DNA of 64,000 nucleotides from CAVVSQ01 sp963848825 (GCA_963848825.1 CAWKFA010000015.1:1674001-1738000); one strand, 5' to 3'; numbered from the stretch's first letter, positions 49,042-60,233 are shown. Numbers and translations are program-made. The notes: generated from the sequence alone by a model not told the origin.

Positions 49042-49517
49042 GTCTTGGCCCCTCACGGTTCTTTGGTTGACCGAATTGCCAGACCTGGTCGTGCATCCGA
49101 TTTCCTGCAATTCGGCTACCAATCAAGGTCGTTGTCGCGGACTCCGCGCGCCCGCCCTACGGTCCACGCGGCGCGAAAATTGCCGCCAACGGGCCTGTAG
49201 CGTTCATTCCTATAAATCACTGTAGGGCGCGCCTGCCGGGGCTAGCAATCATTCTTGCGGCAAACGCTAGCGCGACGGCCATTTTTCTGTGCGATTTTGC
49301 CAGTTTAACCTGCCACCCCGGTTATGCCGAAGAAGCCCACCAGACAAACTGGTGGGACTTTGGCGATTATGGTAGGCTAAGTCGGGACCACGGAAGCAGG
49401 AAAGCTGTGCTGCCGTCGTGGTGAGAAGAATGTTAGGCCAACGGAGCGCAAGTATTTGCTCGCGACTCGTTTTCTGGCGGGGAAATGCTCCGTTACTGGT
49501 ATTAATCACGAGGAACC
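49042..49517. other. Intergenic region with a hairpin
   Basis: About 475 bp without a convincing gene, between divergent genes. It contains a perfect 8-bp hairpin (CCCACCAG / CTGGTGGG, 49336-49356, loop ACAAA) that could be a terminator stem or protein-binding palindrome. Open frames on the minus strand here have no ribosome binding site or protein-like composition. Confidence 0.5.
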
Positions 49518-49914
49518 GTGACCGTGCGCTACCTGGCATGTCACCTGGCTGTTATGCTCATGATTTTGCTCGGCGGCGTTACGTCGGAGCAGGGTGCCCA
49601 GGCACAACCTCTCGCCGCTGGCGTGGGCTTTCGCAATGATCTCAAAGTGCCAGTAATTGTCCAGGGTGTCAGCCTTATCAATAAGATGCAGCGCCGCGGT
49701 CAGCCATTCATCGTTCAGCCCGGCAAAACCGTCTGGGACAGCAATCTGCCCCTGGGGGCGCATCTATACCATTTATGATGCCAACCAGCAGCGCATACTC
49801 CTATCGGATCGCGCTGTCCTGGTGCAGGCCAAGGACCAATTCTTTGCCATCCATCTGAGCATGGGTACGCCACAGCCGATCAAACTGGATCCGGAAGCAG
49901 TGCCGATGCCCTGA
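49518..49914 (+). CDS. Small secreted protein of unknown function (one frameshift)
   Basis: About 131 aa when an extra G in the G5 run at 49754-49758 is removed. A signal peptide (VRYLACHLAVMLMILLGGVTSEQGAQAQ) is followed by a beta-rich mature part (GVGFRNDLKVPVIVQGVSLI, PFIVQPGKTVWDSNLPLG, then RIYTIYDANQQRILLSDRAVLVQAKDQFFAIHL). Start codon GTG: 49518 has GAGGA only three bases upstream, so the next GTG at 49524 is as likely. I recognise no family; similar small proteins are common in planctomycetes (inference). It precedes the AsmA-like gene by about 210 bp. Confidence 0.62.
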
Positions 49915-50126
49915 TGGTGCCGCTTCATCTTATCTGTAGCTGCCAGCACCGTGGCGACCGGTGAGGCATTTTCGCTAGTTGCCGCACTTTCACCATCTTC
50001 CCGCCGGGCCGAAAGCCGTCTTTCAGCGGATGGAAACAAAGATTAGAACTCGCTTACCGTTTTGCACGCACTTAGCGTGACATTTGCCGGGACCCTACCG
50101 GGTTGCGACCAATTCCCGAGGTACTC

Positions 50127-53100
50127 ATGGCATACTTGAACGCTGCCGAAGCCACTTCCAGCCGTACTTCGAGTCACTGGCGCCGCCGGATTATGATGTT
50201 GTTGGGAGGCGTCCTTCTCATTGCCTGGTTCTTGCCCACGCTGATAGCCCAGACGCCGGTCTTGGGCTGGCTTGTTCGGACGGCCACCAGCAGCATCAAA
50301 GGCTCCGTCCACGTGGGCAGCGCCTTGCTCGGCTGGCTTTCTCCCGTAATATTGCAAAATGTGACAGTTCGCGACGCGGCGGGCGAGCCCTTGATGACTG
50401 TGCCCACCGTTAAGAGTGATAGCAGCCTGGTCGAAATACTTCTGCACCCTTCGAAACCGGGCCGCTTTCATTGTGAGAAAGCGGCGCTCGAGGTCGTCTT
50501 CACCAAAGAAGCCACAAATCTCGAAAAAGCCCTCGCCAAGCTTTTTACGGCCGAGGAAGGATCGCCATCGCGCGGTGTAGACAAAGGCGTTAAGGCATCG
50601 TCTCCCCTGATGTTGGCTCTCGATTTCAAGGAGGCCAGGGTCACTATCCATGATGGTGCGTTCGCGAAACCTTGGGTGCTGGAGCCAGTAACCATCCACG
50701 TTGGCCTCAATCAAGAGAATGCCCCCGCTTTACAGATTCAGGTCCAGGCAGTTGTTGCCGGCAGTTCGCCGGGCTTGCTGCATTTGGACTTAACTCAGGC
50801 AGCTGTCGGGGCGGGCCGAACGGTCATCAAGGGCAGAATGGATAATGTTCCGCTGGCTTTGGCGGCACCCGTATTGCGGCGCTTCGAGCCTGGAATTCAA
50901 CTTGAGGGCCGTCTGCGTGGGCAATGGGACATGACCTGGAGCAAGGGCCAAGGACACTTTGAAGGCGAACTGGTCGGGCAAGATTGCCTGGCCAGCGGAG
51001 CCATGTTGGGCGAGGATCAGCTTCAGTCTGGCGCAGGTCCAGGTACCATGGAAACTGTCTTATGATGGACACCGCTTGCTCATCGAAAAGGCGCAGCTCG
51101 TTTGCGACGTTGGGCACGTGGCCATCCAGGGAAACCTCGACCTGGATTACGGGCCGGTGGTGCGTCACGATGGCCCCGACCTGGACCTGGCGATTGATAT
51201 CGATCTCGCTCGCCTGATCGAGAGATTGCCCCGAATGGTACGCCTCGCCCCGGACACCAGAGTTATCGCCGGCCGCCTGTCGATGGCCTGCAAGGGCGTG
51301 GCTCAAGTGGATGGTGCCATCCTCTGGCGAGGCAACGCCAACGCCACCGACGTTCGCGGTGTGCGCGCGGGTCAAAACATTGCCTGGCCCAGGCCACTGG
51401 CGCTGACGTTTCAAGTACGCCAAACGGCTAATAATCTTCCCGCTATCGAGCTATTGCGTTCCGAGTCCGAGTTTTTGAAACTCGATGCGGATAGTTCTCC
51501 AGGCAAGTTCACCGTGATGGCTAAGCTCGATTTAACCGAACTTGCCCAGCCCCTGAACCAATTCTTCGAAATGAATCAGGTGAGACTGGAGGGGACGGCC
51601 GGTCTTGAGGTTACCGTCCTGCAAAAAGAGCCGGATTGCTTTCAGTTGGCGGGCGCCGGGTTTCTGCGGTCTTTCCATTGCCAGTTCGGCCAGGGCAAAC
51701 CCTGGCACGAGGAGGCCGTGACGCTTGCGTTCCACGGCGACGGGACAAATCTCCCCGATGGCTCGCACCGGATAGAGAATGGTTTTGTGCATCTTGAGTG
51801 TGGTCAGGATATATTGGATGTCCAAAGTCTCAGTCCTATCGCCGACCTCGTTTCATGGCCCCGGGGAAGTTTGCAAGTAAAGCTCGCGGGGGACATGACA
51901 CGCTGGCAAAATCGGGCCAGCCCTTGGACAAACACGCTCAATGCCTGGCAACTTCATGGGACTACCGAGACCCAGGCGAATGTCCGCTGGTCGGAAAATG
52001 GCGTGGATTTCACCACCCTCATCATGGCGAACCGCGATTTTCAATGCATTGGTCCGGGCCTGAAGGTAAGTGAACCCGCCTTTGAATTGCAAGCCGCCGC
52101 CGGGCACCTTGAGTTTGCCGCTGGCCGTGCGAACTTCAAGGATGCCCTCATCCGCTGTCCCTCCCTCGTGATGCTTGCGCCGACCCTTCAGGTGGCTGCG
52201 CTTGACGACAAACTCATTGTCGCCGGCGCGGCCACGGCCCAGGGCGATCTGGAACGCGTAGGCCGGTGGCTCGTCGCGCCCGGCGCTCGGCCCGACGTTC
52301 CCTCCACGGCGGATGCCGCGGTAAATCCCATGGGATTTACCAGCAACGTTAACTTGACGCGTTTTGTTTTGGCAAAGGGCGCCGGTCCCAACTGGCATGA
52401 AGCGCTGGGGGATGGCGGTTTGAGCTGGAACTCGCTCAAGGCCTATGGATGTGATGTCGGCCCCGGAAAAGTACGCGCAACGCTAAGGGATGGCTGGCTA
52501 CAGCTGACCCCGATCGAGACGACCTTGAACGGTGGACGGATGCGTTTGTCCGCCGAGTTACAGTTGAGGCCCGGATCGGTTCAGCTCCAACTGGCAAGGG
52601 GGTTGGTGGTCGAGCGCCGCCCAGCTAACGCCGGAAATGTGTTCGGGGGCACTTGGCTACGTCGTTCCCGCGCTGGCTGGTGCAACCGACGTTCAAGGGC
52701 TCGTGTCCCTGTCGATCGAGGGCGGCCAACTGGATTTAACCGATATGACCAGGTCTGAACTCAAGGGGACCTTTACCCTGCATTCGGCCAGGCTCGGTGC
52801 TGGGCCGCTGGTAAAAGAACTGACGCGCCTTGCTCCGTGCGCCAGGGCAAACCAATCTGGTCAAGGAAACGCAAGTTCCCTTCCAGGTTGTCGGGGGGAG
52901 GGTCCATCATCAAAATTTGGAGTTAGTTTTCCCCGACTTTACCATCCGTACATCTGGCTCGGTTGGGATGGATGGCACGCTCATTCTTGTGGCCGAGATG
53001 CCCGTGCCACCGCGCTGGCTGGTCAACAACCCTCTGGCCGCGACGCTCGCAAAACAAACCGTCCGGTTGCCGATCGGCGGCACTATCGACCACCCTCGCC

Positions 53101-53213
53101 TCGATCCCCAGGCCCTGCAGGCCGCCAACGCGGAATTTCTCCGTAATGCTGCCTCGGACGCCTTGCGTCAGGGCCTGGACGGCCAGCTGATGAAGTTTCT
53201 GGGCGGAAGATAG
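50127..53213 (+). CDS. AsmA/TamB-like large membrane-anchored protein (three frameshifts)
   Basis: About 1027 aa when three extra bases (near 51026, 52615 and 52832) are removed. One N-terminal membrane helix (RRIMMLLGGVLLIAWFLPTLIA) is followed by a long periplasmic beta-repeat chain. It is rich in short strands ending in Asp/Asn (VIKGRMDNVPLALAAPVLRR, GHVAIQGNLDLDYGPVV, TRVIAGRLSMACKGVAQVDGA), the pattern of AsmA/TamB proteins that bridge the envelope. The C-terminus (TIRTSGSVGMDGTLILVAEMPVPPRWL, PIGGTIDHPRLDPQAL) is typical of planctomycete members. ATG 50127 is preferred; 50103 is an alternative. Role in lipid or outer-membrane transport is an inference. Confidence 0.68.
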
Positions 53214-53301
53214 AACCAAATAGGCTTGGCCGCGTCATCTTTACTCTAACGCACCCCAATGTGGGGGCATGGCGAAACCCCTCTACCGCATACCAGGGGC
53301 T

Positions 53302-54081
53302 TTAGCGCTTCTCAGCATTGTCGATCGCGGCGAGCACCTGGTCGGGAGCGAGCCGCTCGATAAAGCGATCAGGTCGGAAGAGCCAGCGCACCGTCCCCCC
53401 GCCATCGACGAGAAAAGTCGTTGGCGCGTTGGTATCCGTTCCCCCAGGGCCAATTCCGGGTTGGACAACTTGCAGGGACTTCGCCAGATTTTGATGCGTG
53501 TCCGACACGACCGTCAGATCGGGAAATTGTGCTTGCGTCTTGGCTGCAGTCGCCAAGTCATCGTTGGAAACCACCACGACTCGAACATTTCTCTTCGCGA
53601 ATGCCGCGTGCTGTTCTTCGAGCTGGCCCAGCTCGTCCATGCAGATAATTCACCAGCGACCTCGAAAGAAAAGTAAGAGGGAAGGCGTCCCCTTTTCCAG
53701 ATCCTTGTCAGTGAAGGTTGTGCCATCGGCCAGGGTGGTTGTAAATGCGGGAACATGATGGCCTGGCTCGCCCGGCCCCGTGTAAAGCGGGGTCCTGGTG
53801 CCGACCAGCAACATGTACCATTCGAAGCCGCAAACAAGAATCAGCAAAAAAAGAAAAGCAGTGCGAACCCGGCCGCCGTGTTGCCCGACGGAAATTGTCA
53901 TGAAGAAGACGCCGATAGTCGCCAAAGCAGGCAGATACCAGGGGAGCGTCAACACATGCATCCGGAACTGGATAGCGTAGAGGGCCGGCCCCAGAAAAAA
54001 GAGTACCACGCCAAGCAAAAAAAGCGGCAGCCGCCGCGGCGGAGCAACCGGTGGAATTGCTGGTGATGTCGCGTTTTCCAT
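53302..54081 (-). CDS. Membrane-anchored peroxiredoxin/thioredoxin-like protein; candidate selenoprotein (in-frame TGA)
   Basis: A 259-residue reading frame if the in-frame TGA at 53652-53650 is read as selenocysteine. Residues 1-100 hold three hydrophobic helices (about 18-38, 46-65, 73-93). Residues about 105-259 are an AhpC/TSA-type thioredoxin fold: PSLLLFFRGRW, then TGA, then IIC and MDELGQLEEQHAAFAKRNVRV. The family consensus here is FxRGxWCPxC, so TGA replaces the first (peroxidatic) Cys and leaves U-I-I-C. Both halves are in the same frame, unlike the indel breaks elsewhere. A hairpin 15-31 nt downstream fits a bacterial SECIS. Alternatives are a TGC/TGT to TGA sequencing error or true nonsense. 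It probably reduces peroxides or disulfides at the membrane (inference). Confidence 0.75.
53619..53635 (-). promoter_or_regulatory. Candidate bacterial SECIS hairpin
   Basis: On the minus strand, CGAGCTG GGC CAGCTCG forms a perfect 7-bp stem with a 3-nt loop (or 6 bp with a 5-nt loop). The loop starts about 21 nt after the TGA and its first bases are G. Bacterial SECIS elements are short stem-loops just 3' of the UGA with a G at the start of the apical loop. The stem also encodes ELGQLE, so chance pairing is possible. Confidence 0.55.
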
Positions 54082-54246
54082 CGAGAGTTCCCGGTAGGGT
54101 TTTAGGCGACCAAGATCCTCAAAGCTGAGGTCCCATCGCTCCTGAGCATTGTATAAAAAAGCCGATGGAACTCACGGTAGCAAGATTGCGGTGTACCGTT
54201 AGTGCCCTTGTCGCTTGAGCGAATGAACGATGCGCTTGAGCAGCGG

Positions 54247-54441
54247 TTAACGTATTACTGACACCGGGACCATATTGACTGGAGCGAGTGCTTTCAGTGG
54301 TGGCATGGACGGCGTCTTGATGTGCTTGGCATTGTGGAGATCGAGGCAACGGCACGAACACACCGCGCAGTCGCAGCGCCGGCAGAATATGCAATCACGA
54401 AGTTTCTTGCCGCACTCCTGGCAGTTGCTCAAAGCGCTCAT
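54247..54441 (-). CDS. Cys-rich miniprotein, probable zinc-binding
   Basis: A 64-aa protein with nine Cys and two His in residues 7-40 (C7xxC10, C17xxC20xxC23xC25xxC28xC30xC32, H36, H40), enough for two or more metal sites. The C-terminal part is Pro-rich and hydrophobic (PSMPPLKALAPVNMVPV). A near-perfect Shine-Dalgarno (AGGAGGTGA) lies just upstream of the ATG, which is the best evidence that the frame is used. No family is recognised. It lies between the candidate selenoprotein and the ABC exporter, in the same direction as both. Confidence 0.68.
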   Translation of the reverse strand: MSALSNCQECGKKLRDCIFCRRCDCAVCSCRCLDLHNAKHIKTPSMPPLKALAPVNMVPVSVIR

Positions 54442-54694
54442 CAGTCACCTCCTGGTCCGTTCTGTATCGGCTTGTAAAGCAAATTGCGTGCCGTCTCGGC
54501 TGGGGACCATCGCCAGCGATGCTGAGCAAGGCTGGTCTCCCAGAAAAACTCGTCATTTTGGCCGGTAATGCCCGCCATTAAATAGCCGTTTACGTTTTTT
54601 TTGCAGGTGTGGGACCTGCTACGGACGGTATAACCCAAGTGCAAGGCGACCCGCCTTTTGAGCAGCCACCGTACCAATGCGGCCGGTGTTTCAG

Positions 54695-56678
54695 CTACTT
54701 TTCCTGCATAACTTCCGGACCCTGAGCAGACGTGGCAGTTGAGGCGGGGGACAGCGTAGGAGGCTGCGCGGCAGTTTTTTTCTCACCATTGACGTCCGGT
54801 TTGGCCTCCGGCGGCGGGGGGCCCGCGATGGTGTTGGGGGACGAGGCATTTTGAGCGGACATGAAAAGCTCCGTGAAGACCCCACCCGCTGACACAAGAT
54901 GCTCAAAGTTGCCGACCTCCACGATTTGTCCATCGTCGAAGACGAAAATGCGATCCGCGTCGCGCAGGGTCGAGAGGCGGTGGGCGACCAGGATGGTAGT
55001 GCGGTCCTTATTAGTTATGCCGAGGGCGCGCTGAACTTCCCGCTCGCTGATATTGTCCAGGGCCGAGGTGGCCTCATCCAGGATCAGAATGGCGGGCTGC
55101 TTGAGAAGGATGCGTGCCAGGGCCAGGCGCTGCCGTTGCCCGCCACTCAGATTCGCGCCGCGTTCCGTGACGGCCGCCTCGTAACCGCCCGGCATCAACA
55201 TTATTTCATCATGCAGGTGAGCCATTTCCGCCGCGCGCTGAATAGCCTCCGCGCACGGGCTGGCGTTGCCGTAGGCAATGTTCTCGGTGATCGTGCCCGC
55301 GAAAACAAAGGGGGACTGACCTACGTAGCCGAAAAGCTGGCCAATCGCCGCGCGCGACAGGGCTTCCAGCGGCACGCCACCGACCAGCACGCTGCCGCCA
55401 CTTGGGTGAATCAGGCGAAGCAACACTTTCAGCAATGTCGACTTGCCGCCGCCAGAACGGCCGGCAATGCCAATGGTTTCGCCGTGACGGATCGTGAGCG
55501 AGACGCCACGCAGGACCTGCGGGTGCTTTTCCTCCGCCGCGACGTATTCAACATGCAAGTTATCGACCACGATGGCTGGTTCGCCCGGCCGTGGAGCCGC
55601 AACTTGAACTGTCGCAGTCGCAAAGGAGGGGTCCACCGGCTTGGCTAACATTTGTAGCAACTCGCCAACTTGCAGGCTGCTCTCGTGCCCATCGTCCAGG
55701 ACGCGATGGATCTCTGCCAGCGGCGCCATGACGTTGAGGTACAGGATGGAGAAGGTCAGCACGTCGCCAAAGCTGATGCGGCCCTGGACCGCCATGTAGA
55801 TGGCGACCCCCAAGACCACGATGTGTACCAGCCCCTCGTTGAGCGCCTTGGCGCAGCCGAAAAGTGACATCTGAAAGTGATGACGAACCTCCATCGTGCG
55901 GCGTTTCTCGGTCGCGCGCGCCAGACGATTCATTTCCAGCTGCTTGGTGTCGGCCGCGCGCACGTATTCGATCCCGCCAAGTTGCTCCACGACCGCGCCG
56001 TCGATCTCCTCGCAACTGCGCATCAGTTGCAGACGGACCTCCTTCTGGGATAGAAGCTGGTGGACCGTCAAAATCAAACGTGATCGGGATGACGCCCACC
56101 ATGACAAGCGCCAGCATCGGCTCCTTGATGACGGTCGCCGCCAGGGCGAACAGCCCCGTCAAGAGAGCGGGGATGAATTCCATGAAGTTAAGCCGGAGAA
56201 AACGGACCAACCCGTCGACGCAACGAAAGATCTTGCCTTGCAGGGTGCCGACCTTTTCGAGTTGCAGGGTGGCGAGCGGGACGCTCATGATGTGGGACAC
56301 AAGCTGCAGGCTCATGTCTCGATTGATGCGGGTGCAGGTGTTCGTCACCAGGTAGCGGCGCAGCACGTTGAGGATTTCGCGTGCCAGGTAGGCGGCCCCG
56401 ATCAGGCCGAGGTACCAGGCCGCCAGGTAGTAGAGAGTCTCGCGCGGCTTGCCCTCGAGGGTGCCGGCCTGAACGCCGTCAACGAGTTTGCCCAGGAACA
56501 GCGCGAGGGCGGTGCTGCAGACGCTCGTGCAAGCCATGACGAGGGCAGCCCCAGCCAGCGCCCACTTATGCTTGTGCGGCACCAGGTGCCAGGCTTCCCG
56601 GCCGCGTCTCACCATCAACCGTATTTCAGCTCCGATCCCCTGGTTTGGCGGAGGTGCACCTTCCTCAGCAGCGTCCAT
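54695..56678 (-). CDS. ABC exporter, fused membrane and ATPase domains (one frameshift)
   Basis: About 660 aa when an extra base near 56076 is removed (repaired text PITLILTVHQLLSQKEV). The N-terminal half is a type IV ABC exporter membrane domain of about six helices (ALAGAALVMACTSVCSTALALFL, LYYLAAWYLGLIGAAYLA, ALLTGLFALAATVIKEPMLALVMV, LVHIVVLGVAIYMAV). The C-terminal half is the ATPase: Walker A GRSGGGKST, Q loop YVGQSPFVFAGTI, signature LSGGQRQRLALAR, Walker B LILDEATSALD and H-loop VAHRLST. A Pro/Ala/Thr-rich tail follows. It acts as a homodimer in the membrane. The substrate is unknown; MsbA/lipid A or drug export are both possible. Confidence 0.88.
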
Positions 56679-56736
56679 GGCGATTTTCCTTTCCGTGAAC
56701 GTTTCCGCAGGAGGCTAGCGTTGTTGCCGGTCACGC

Positions 56737-56789
56737 AAAAAAGCCGGCGTGGTCGAACGCCTTGGAGAGGAATTCGGCCACGCCGGCTT
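56737..56789 (-). terminator. Rho-independent terminator after the prepilin gene
   Basis: A 17-bp stem (56741-56757 AAGCCGGCGTGGTCGAA with 56773-56789, one G-T pair) and a 15-nt loop. On the minus strand it is followed by TTTTTTG. It lies about 135 nt after the prepilin stop at 56925 and upstream of the ABC exporter start. Confidence 0.85.
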
Positions 56790-56924
56790 ATTGTCAACGA
56801 GTACACACGGCGTGCGCTAATGCCGACGCTCATCTCACGGAACGAAGCGTCAAATATAATCTACCGCGCGATTCCGGGGAAAACAACCGGGCTAACCGGC
56901 ACCGCGCTCGCCACCGGTCGTAGC

Positions 56925-57802
56925 TTAGAAGTTCGAGGCAATGACTTCATTGCCGTCCCGGGAGGCCAGGTCTTCCAGGAGCGTTGCGGAGCCAGTACTT
57001 TGATTGCCATCCAGGTAAGCAATGGAGCGGACGCTGCCGTCTCCCATGCAAAAGTTGCCTCCCTGGGGATGGCAACTCCAGGGTGCGTTAAACATGCAGT
57101 TATCCTGGTAATTGCCGAAACGGTAGGTTGCCACGTCTGGACAGTTGCCATAGGTGCCACTGCTGAAGGGGTGACGCTCGCCCCGGGCGGGTGATATGGT
57201 GTCTTCCATGTTCGAGCTTGAATCCCACCAGCCCCACTGGCCGTCGGCCGCGGGAGGCCGCTCGGCGACCATAATCGTATTGCTGGTGCCGTCCAGAATG
57301 CTGCGCGTCTGTCACCGTCAACTTGGTGTTCAGCCGGGAATCATCCACGATAATACCGTTGTTGACGTAGGAGGGGTTTGAATAAAGCCCGACGTACCAG
57401 GTGAAACCATAGGCGGGCACGGTATAGCCCGGACCACGCGGGTCGGCCGGGCACCCCAGGATCGCGATGGCATCTTGCACCCTGGCGTTGGGTTGCTCGA
57501 TATGCGGGAGTGAGCTGGCGGAGCCAGGATTCATAGGTGCCGCTATGCCAGTTGCTAAGGTTGCCCTGCGGCTCACCGTCGATTGGCGTGGTGCCGCGCG
57601 GCCGGACTGTGTTCCTGGGGAAGAATTTATGGGTCGTGTGAAACGAATGGCAGGCCAGGCCAATGTTTTTCAGGTTGTTTTTGCACTCCATATTTATCGC
57701 TGCCTGCCGTACCTGCTGCACCGCGGGAACCAGTAAGGCTATCAGGACCGCGATAATGGCGATGACGACAAGCAACTCAATCAGCGTGAAACCCCGACGC
57801 AT
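56925..57802 (-). CDS. DUF1559 prepilin-like protein with H-x9-DG motif (two frameshifts)
   Basis: About 291 aa when two extra bases (near 57513 and 57304) are removed. The N-terminus MRRGFTLIELLVVIAIIAVLIALLVPA is a type IV pilin-like methylation signal and helix. The body has NNLKNIGLACHSFHTTHKFFP, a block typical of planctomycete DUF1559, then SWLRQLLPHIEQPNARVQDA. The C-terminus gives TDASILDGTSNTIMVAERP and the H-x9-DG signature CHPQGGNFCMGDGSVRSIAY. It is thought to be a surface-pseudopilin-like protein of planctomycetes; the function is unproven. The ATG at 57802 is preferred over 57895. A strong terminator follows. Confidence 0.87.
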
Positions 57803-57891
57803 ACTTTCTCCCTTGATGAACCGACGTGTCCAAAGTCCGGCCGCAGATGCCTGCACGGCTGAACTGAAGAGGGCTGTGGTACCCTGGCGAC

Positions 57892-60233
57892 TCAATCAGC
57901 GCCTTTTTGTTGAAACCCGGGAAGCTCGCGCAAAGCCCTCAAGCCGGCATCGGTAAGAATGTTCTCGTCCCCAAATGCCTTGCGACCCTCGTCCGGTAAT
58001 TTCGCGACAGCTTCGTTCAACATCTCCAAGGAATGCTCCAGGTGTTCGCGAGCGATCGCGGTGAGGTTGGCTGCGCGCGCCCGCTGATAATCTTGCGCGG
58101 CGCCAACCGGGTCACCGAGCCGCACGTTGGCGTCGCCGCGAAAAAGATAACTCCAAACGAACAGCGGCCGTTGGGCGATACAGGCGGTCAGCGCGATCTT
58201 TGCCTCGCTGCTCCGTTTCAAGCGGAGCAAACAGGCTGCCTGGAAAAAGCGGCCGAGGAAATGATCCGGTTCCAGGCTCAGGACTTTAGCAAAGGCCTGA
58301 AGCGCGCTAGCCGGGTCGGCACCGTTAAGAAGATCAATCCCGCGAAACACAAGCTCCAACGTTTCTTCCGGAGGAAACGGCGCGGCCAGCAAACGTTCCT
58401 GGCCGGCTTCCTCGTTCCTTTCCAGGCGTTCGAGGCAGTCGGCGCGTTTGTTGTGCCACAGCCTCGAGGAAATGCCGTCGCTTCGTTCCAGCACCGCGAG
58501 AGCATTGGCGGCTTCGCCGGCATGAAGTAGCATGTTCGCATCCAAAAGGAGCAGTTGCTCCCTTTCCGCGGGACTGATCGCGAACTCCAGCGCAGGCCTG
58601 GATCGCTTCACGTGCACTGGCCAGGCTTTCCTTTTGGCGCGGATCGATAAGGATAGACTGCAAAAACGCCTCGTCGCGACGCTCGTCGTATGGCGGGGGC
58701 GGAGTTCGCTGTTTCCAGCGCTGTTGCTCCACCCCGCGCTGGCTATGGTCGAGCCACCCGGCAACCATCAATTCAAGATCGCGGAGTGCCGGTTCGGATT
58801 GCGCCTTGGCAATGGCCGACTGGAACAAGATCTTGGCTTCGTGGTCCTGACGCCGCTCGGCAAGCACCTTGCCCTGAGCCACGAGGTCGATCACCTCCTG
58901 GCGAACGCCGGCGAGGCGGTGTTCGCGAACGAAGAACAGCATCAGGCCCGTGACTGCCCACAAGACTGCCATCGCGATGACGCTCGCGCGGGCGGGGTGG
59001 CGAAAGCACCACTTCTTGGCGCGTTCCCAGTGCGGGGTGCGGCGTGCGCGGATCGGTTCACCATTCAGGAAGTGACGCAAATCTTCCGCCAGGGCACGGG
59101 TGCTGGCATAACGCTTGCCGGGCAACTTGTGCAGGCAGTGCAGGCAGATCGTCTCCAGGTCGCGAGGAATGGCGGGTTGAAAACGCCGCGGCGACGATGG
59201 GTCCTCGTGACGGATTCTTTCCATGGTCTCCATTACGCTGGTCGACAGAAAGGGGACCTGATTGGTCATGCATTCGTAAAGCGTTGTGCCAAGGCCGTAG
59301 ACGTCCGTCGCGGGCCCGATCTGGTCGGGCAGGCCGGCCACCTGTTCGGGCGCCATGTAACGTGGGGTGCCGATAGGCTCGCCGCTCCGGCTCGCGTCGC
59401 GTGGTGAATCAGCGTCATCCACCAGGCTCTTGGCGAGGCCGAAGTCGGTAATCTTGGGAGTGCCGTCCCTGGCAAACAAAACATTAGCGGGTTTCAGATC
59501 ACGGTGGACGATGTGTCGGTCATGCGCGTGCTGCAGGGCCCGGGCGAGTGTTTCGATCAAAGCGGCCGCGGCACGGGGCGTCATGGGCATTTGCTCGAGC
59601 TTTTGCCTCAGAGTGCCCGTCTCGGCCAATTCCAGCGCCAGAAAGGGCAAGCCGTTGACCTGGCCAACCTCGAATATTTGCACGATGTTGGGGTGCTGCA
59701 AGCGCGCGATGGCTTCCGCCTCCGCACGAAAGCGCTCTAGCTCACGCGCCGAGGGCTGCCCACCGGGCCGAAACATCTTGAGCGCGACCAGCCGTTTCAA
59801 GCGTAGGTGCCGGGCCTTGTAAACGACGCCCATGCCGCCCCGGCCCAGCTCTCCCAGAATTTCGTAGTCCGGCAGCTCGGGACTGGCCCCGTCCTCAATT
59901 ATGGCCTCGCCTCCCGCGTCCGTCTCACCTTCATGGGCGCGGGCGGTTTCCAGAAAAAGATTGGCGTTCAGCGCGCGGTGGACCTCGAAATGTAGCTTGA
60001 GGTCCTCCTGAAGGTCGGGATAGCGGCAAGCGTATTCCTCCAGCGAGGGGACGTCACCCAGTTCCTCACGAACGACGATTTCATTGTAAATGAGGTCGAG
60101 ACGAGCCTCGGGCCCTGTCGGGAAGGGACGAGCCGCGCAGCAACTCCTCCACCGAGGGTTTACTGCCATCGAGCCAGGCTTGCTTTTGCCGGTCGAGGAT
60201 CGCATCCAGGGCGTCTGTGCCAGGATTAAACAT
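57892..60233 (-). CDS. Hanks-type Ser/Thr protein kinase with TPR C-terminus (two frameshifts)
   Basis: About 779 aa when two extra bases (near 58597 and 60128) are removed. A short N-terminal block (MFNPGTDALDAILDRQKQAW) and a helical linker lead to the kinase domain, about residues 120-385. This shows glycine loop ELGRGGMGVVYKA, Lys in LVALKMF, catalytic HRDLKPANVLF, DFG in ITDFGLAKS and APE in MAPEQVAG. One membrane helix follows (VIAMAVLWAVTGLMLFFV), then a C-terminal TPR domain (ANALAVLERSDG, ASALQAFAKVLSLEPDHFLGRF). The start at 60233 overlaps the sigma gene's stop by 8 nt, indicating translational coupling. It probably acts in signalling with the adjacent sigma factor. Confidence 0.88.

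Noticed and set aside
49267..49539. Minus-strand open frame of 90 aa in the intergenic region before the small secreted protein
   Set aside because: No start signal, no protein-like hydrophobic pattern, and it overlaps the start of a better gene.
53221..53301. Weak G/C hairpins between the AsmA-like gene and the selenoprotein candidate as a terminator
   Set aside because: Stems of only about five pairs with poor T tracts; not strong enough to call.
54441..54677. Open frame of 78 aa on the minus strand upstream of the Cys-rich miniprotein
   Set aside because: No ribosome binding site, Arg/Trp-rich out-of-frame composition and overlap with the Shine-Dalgarno region of the next gene.
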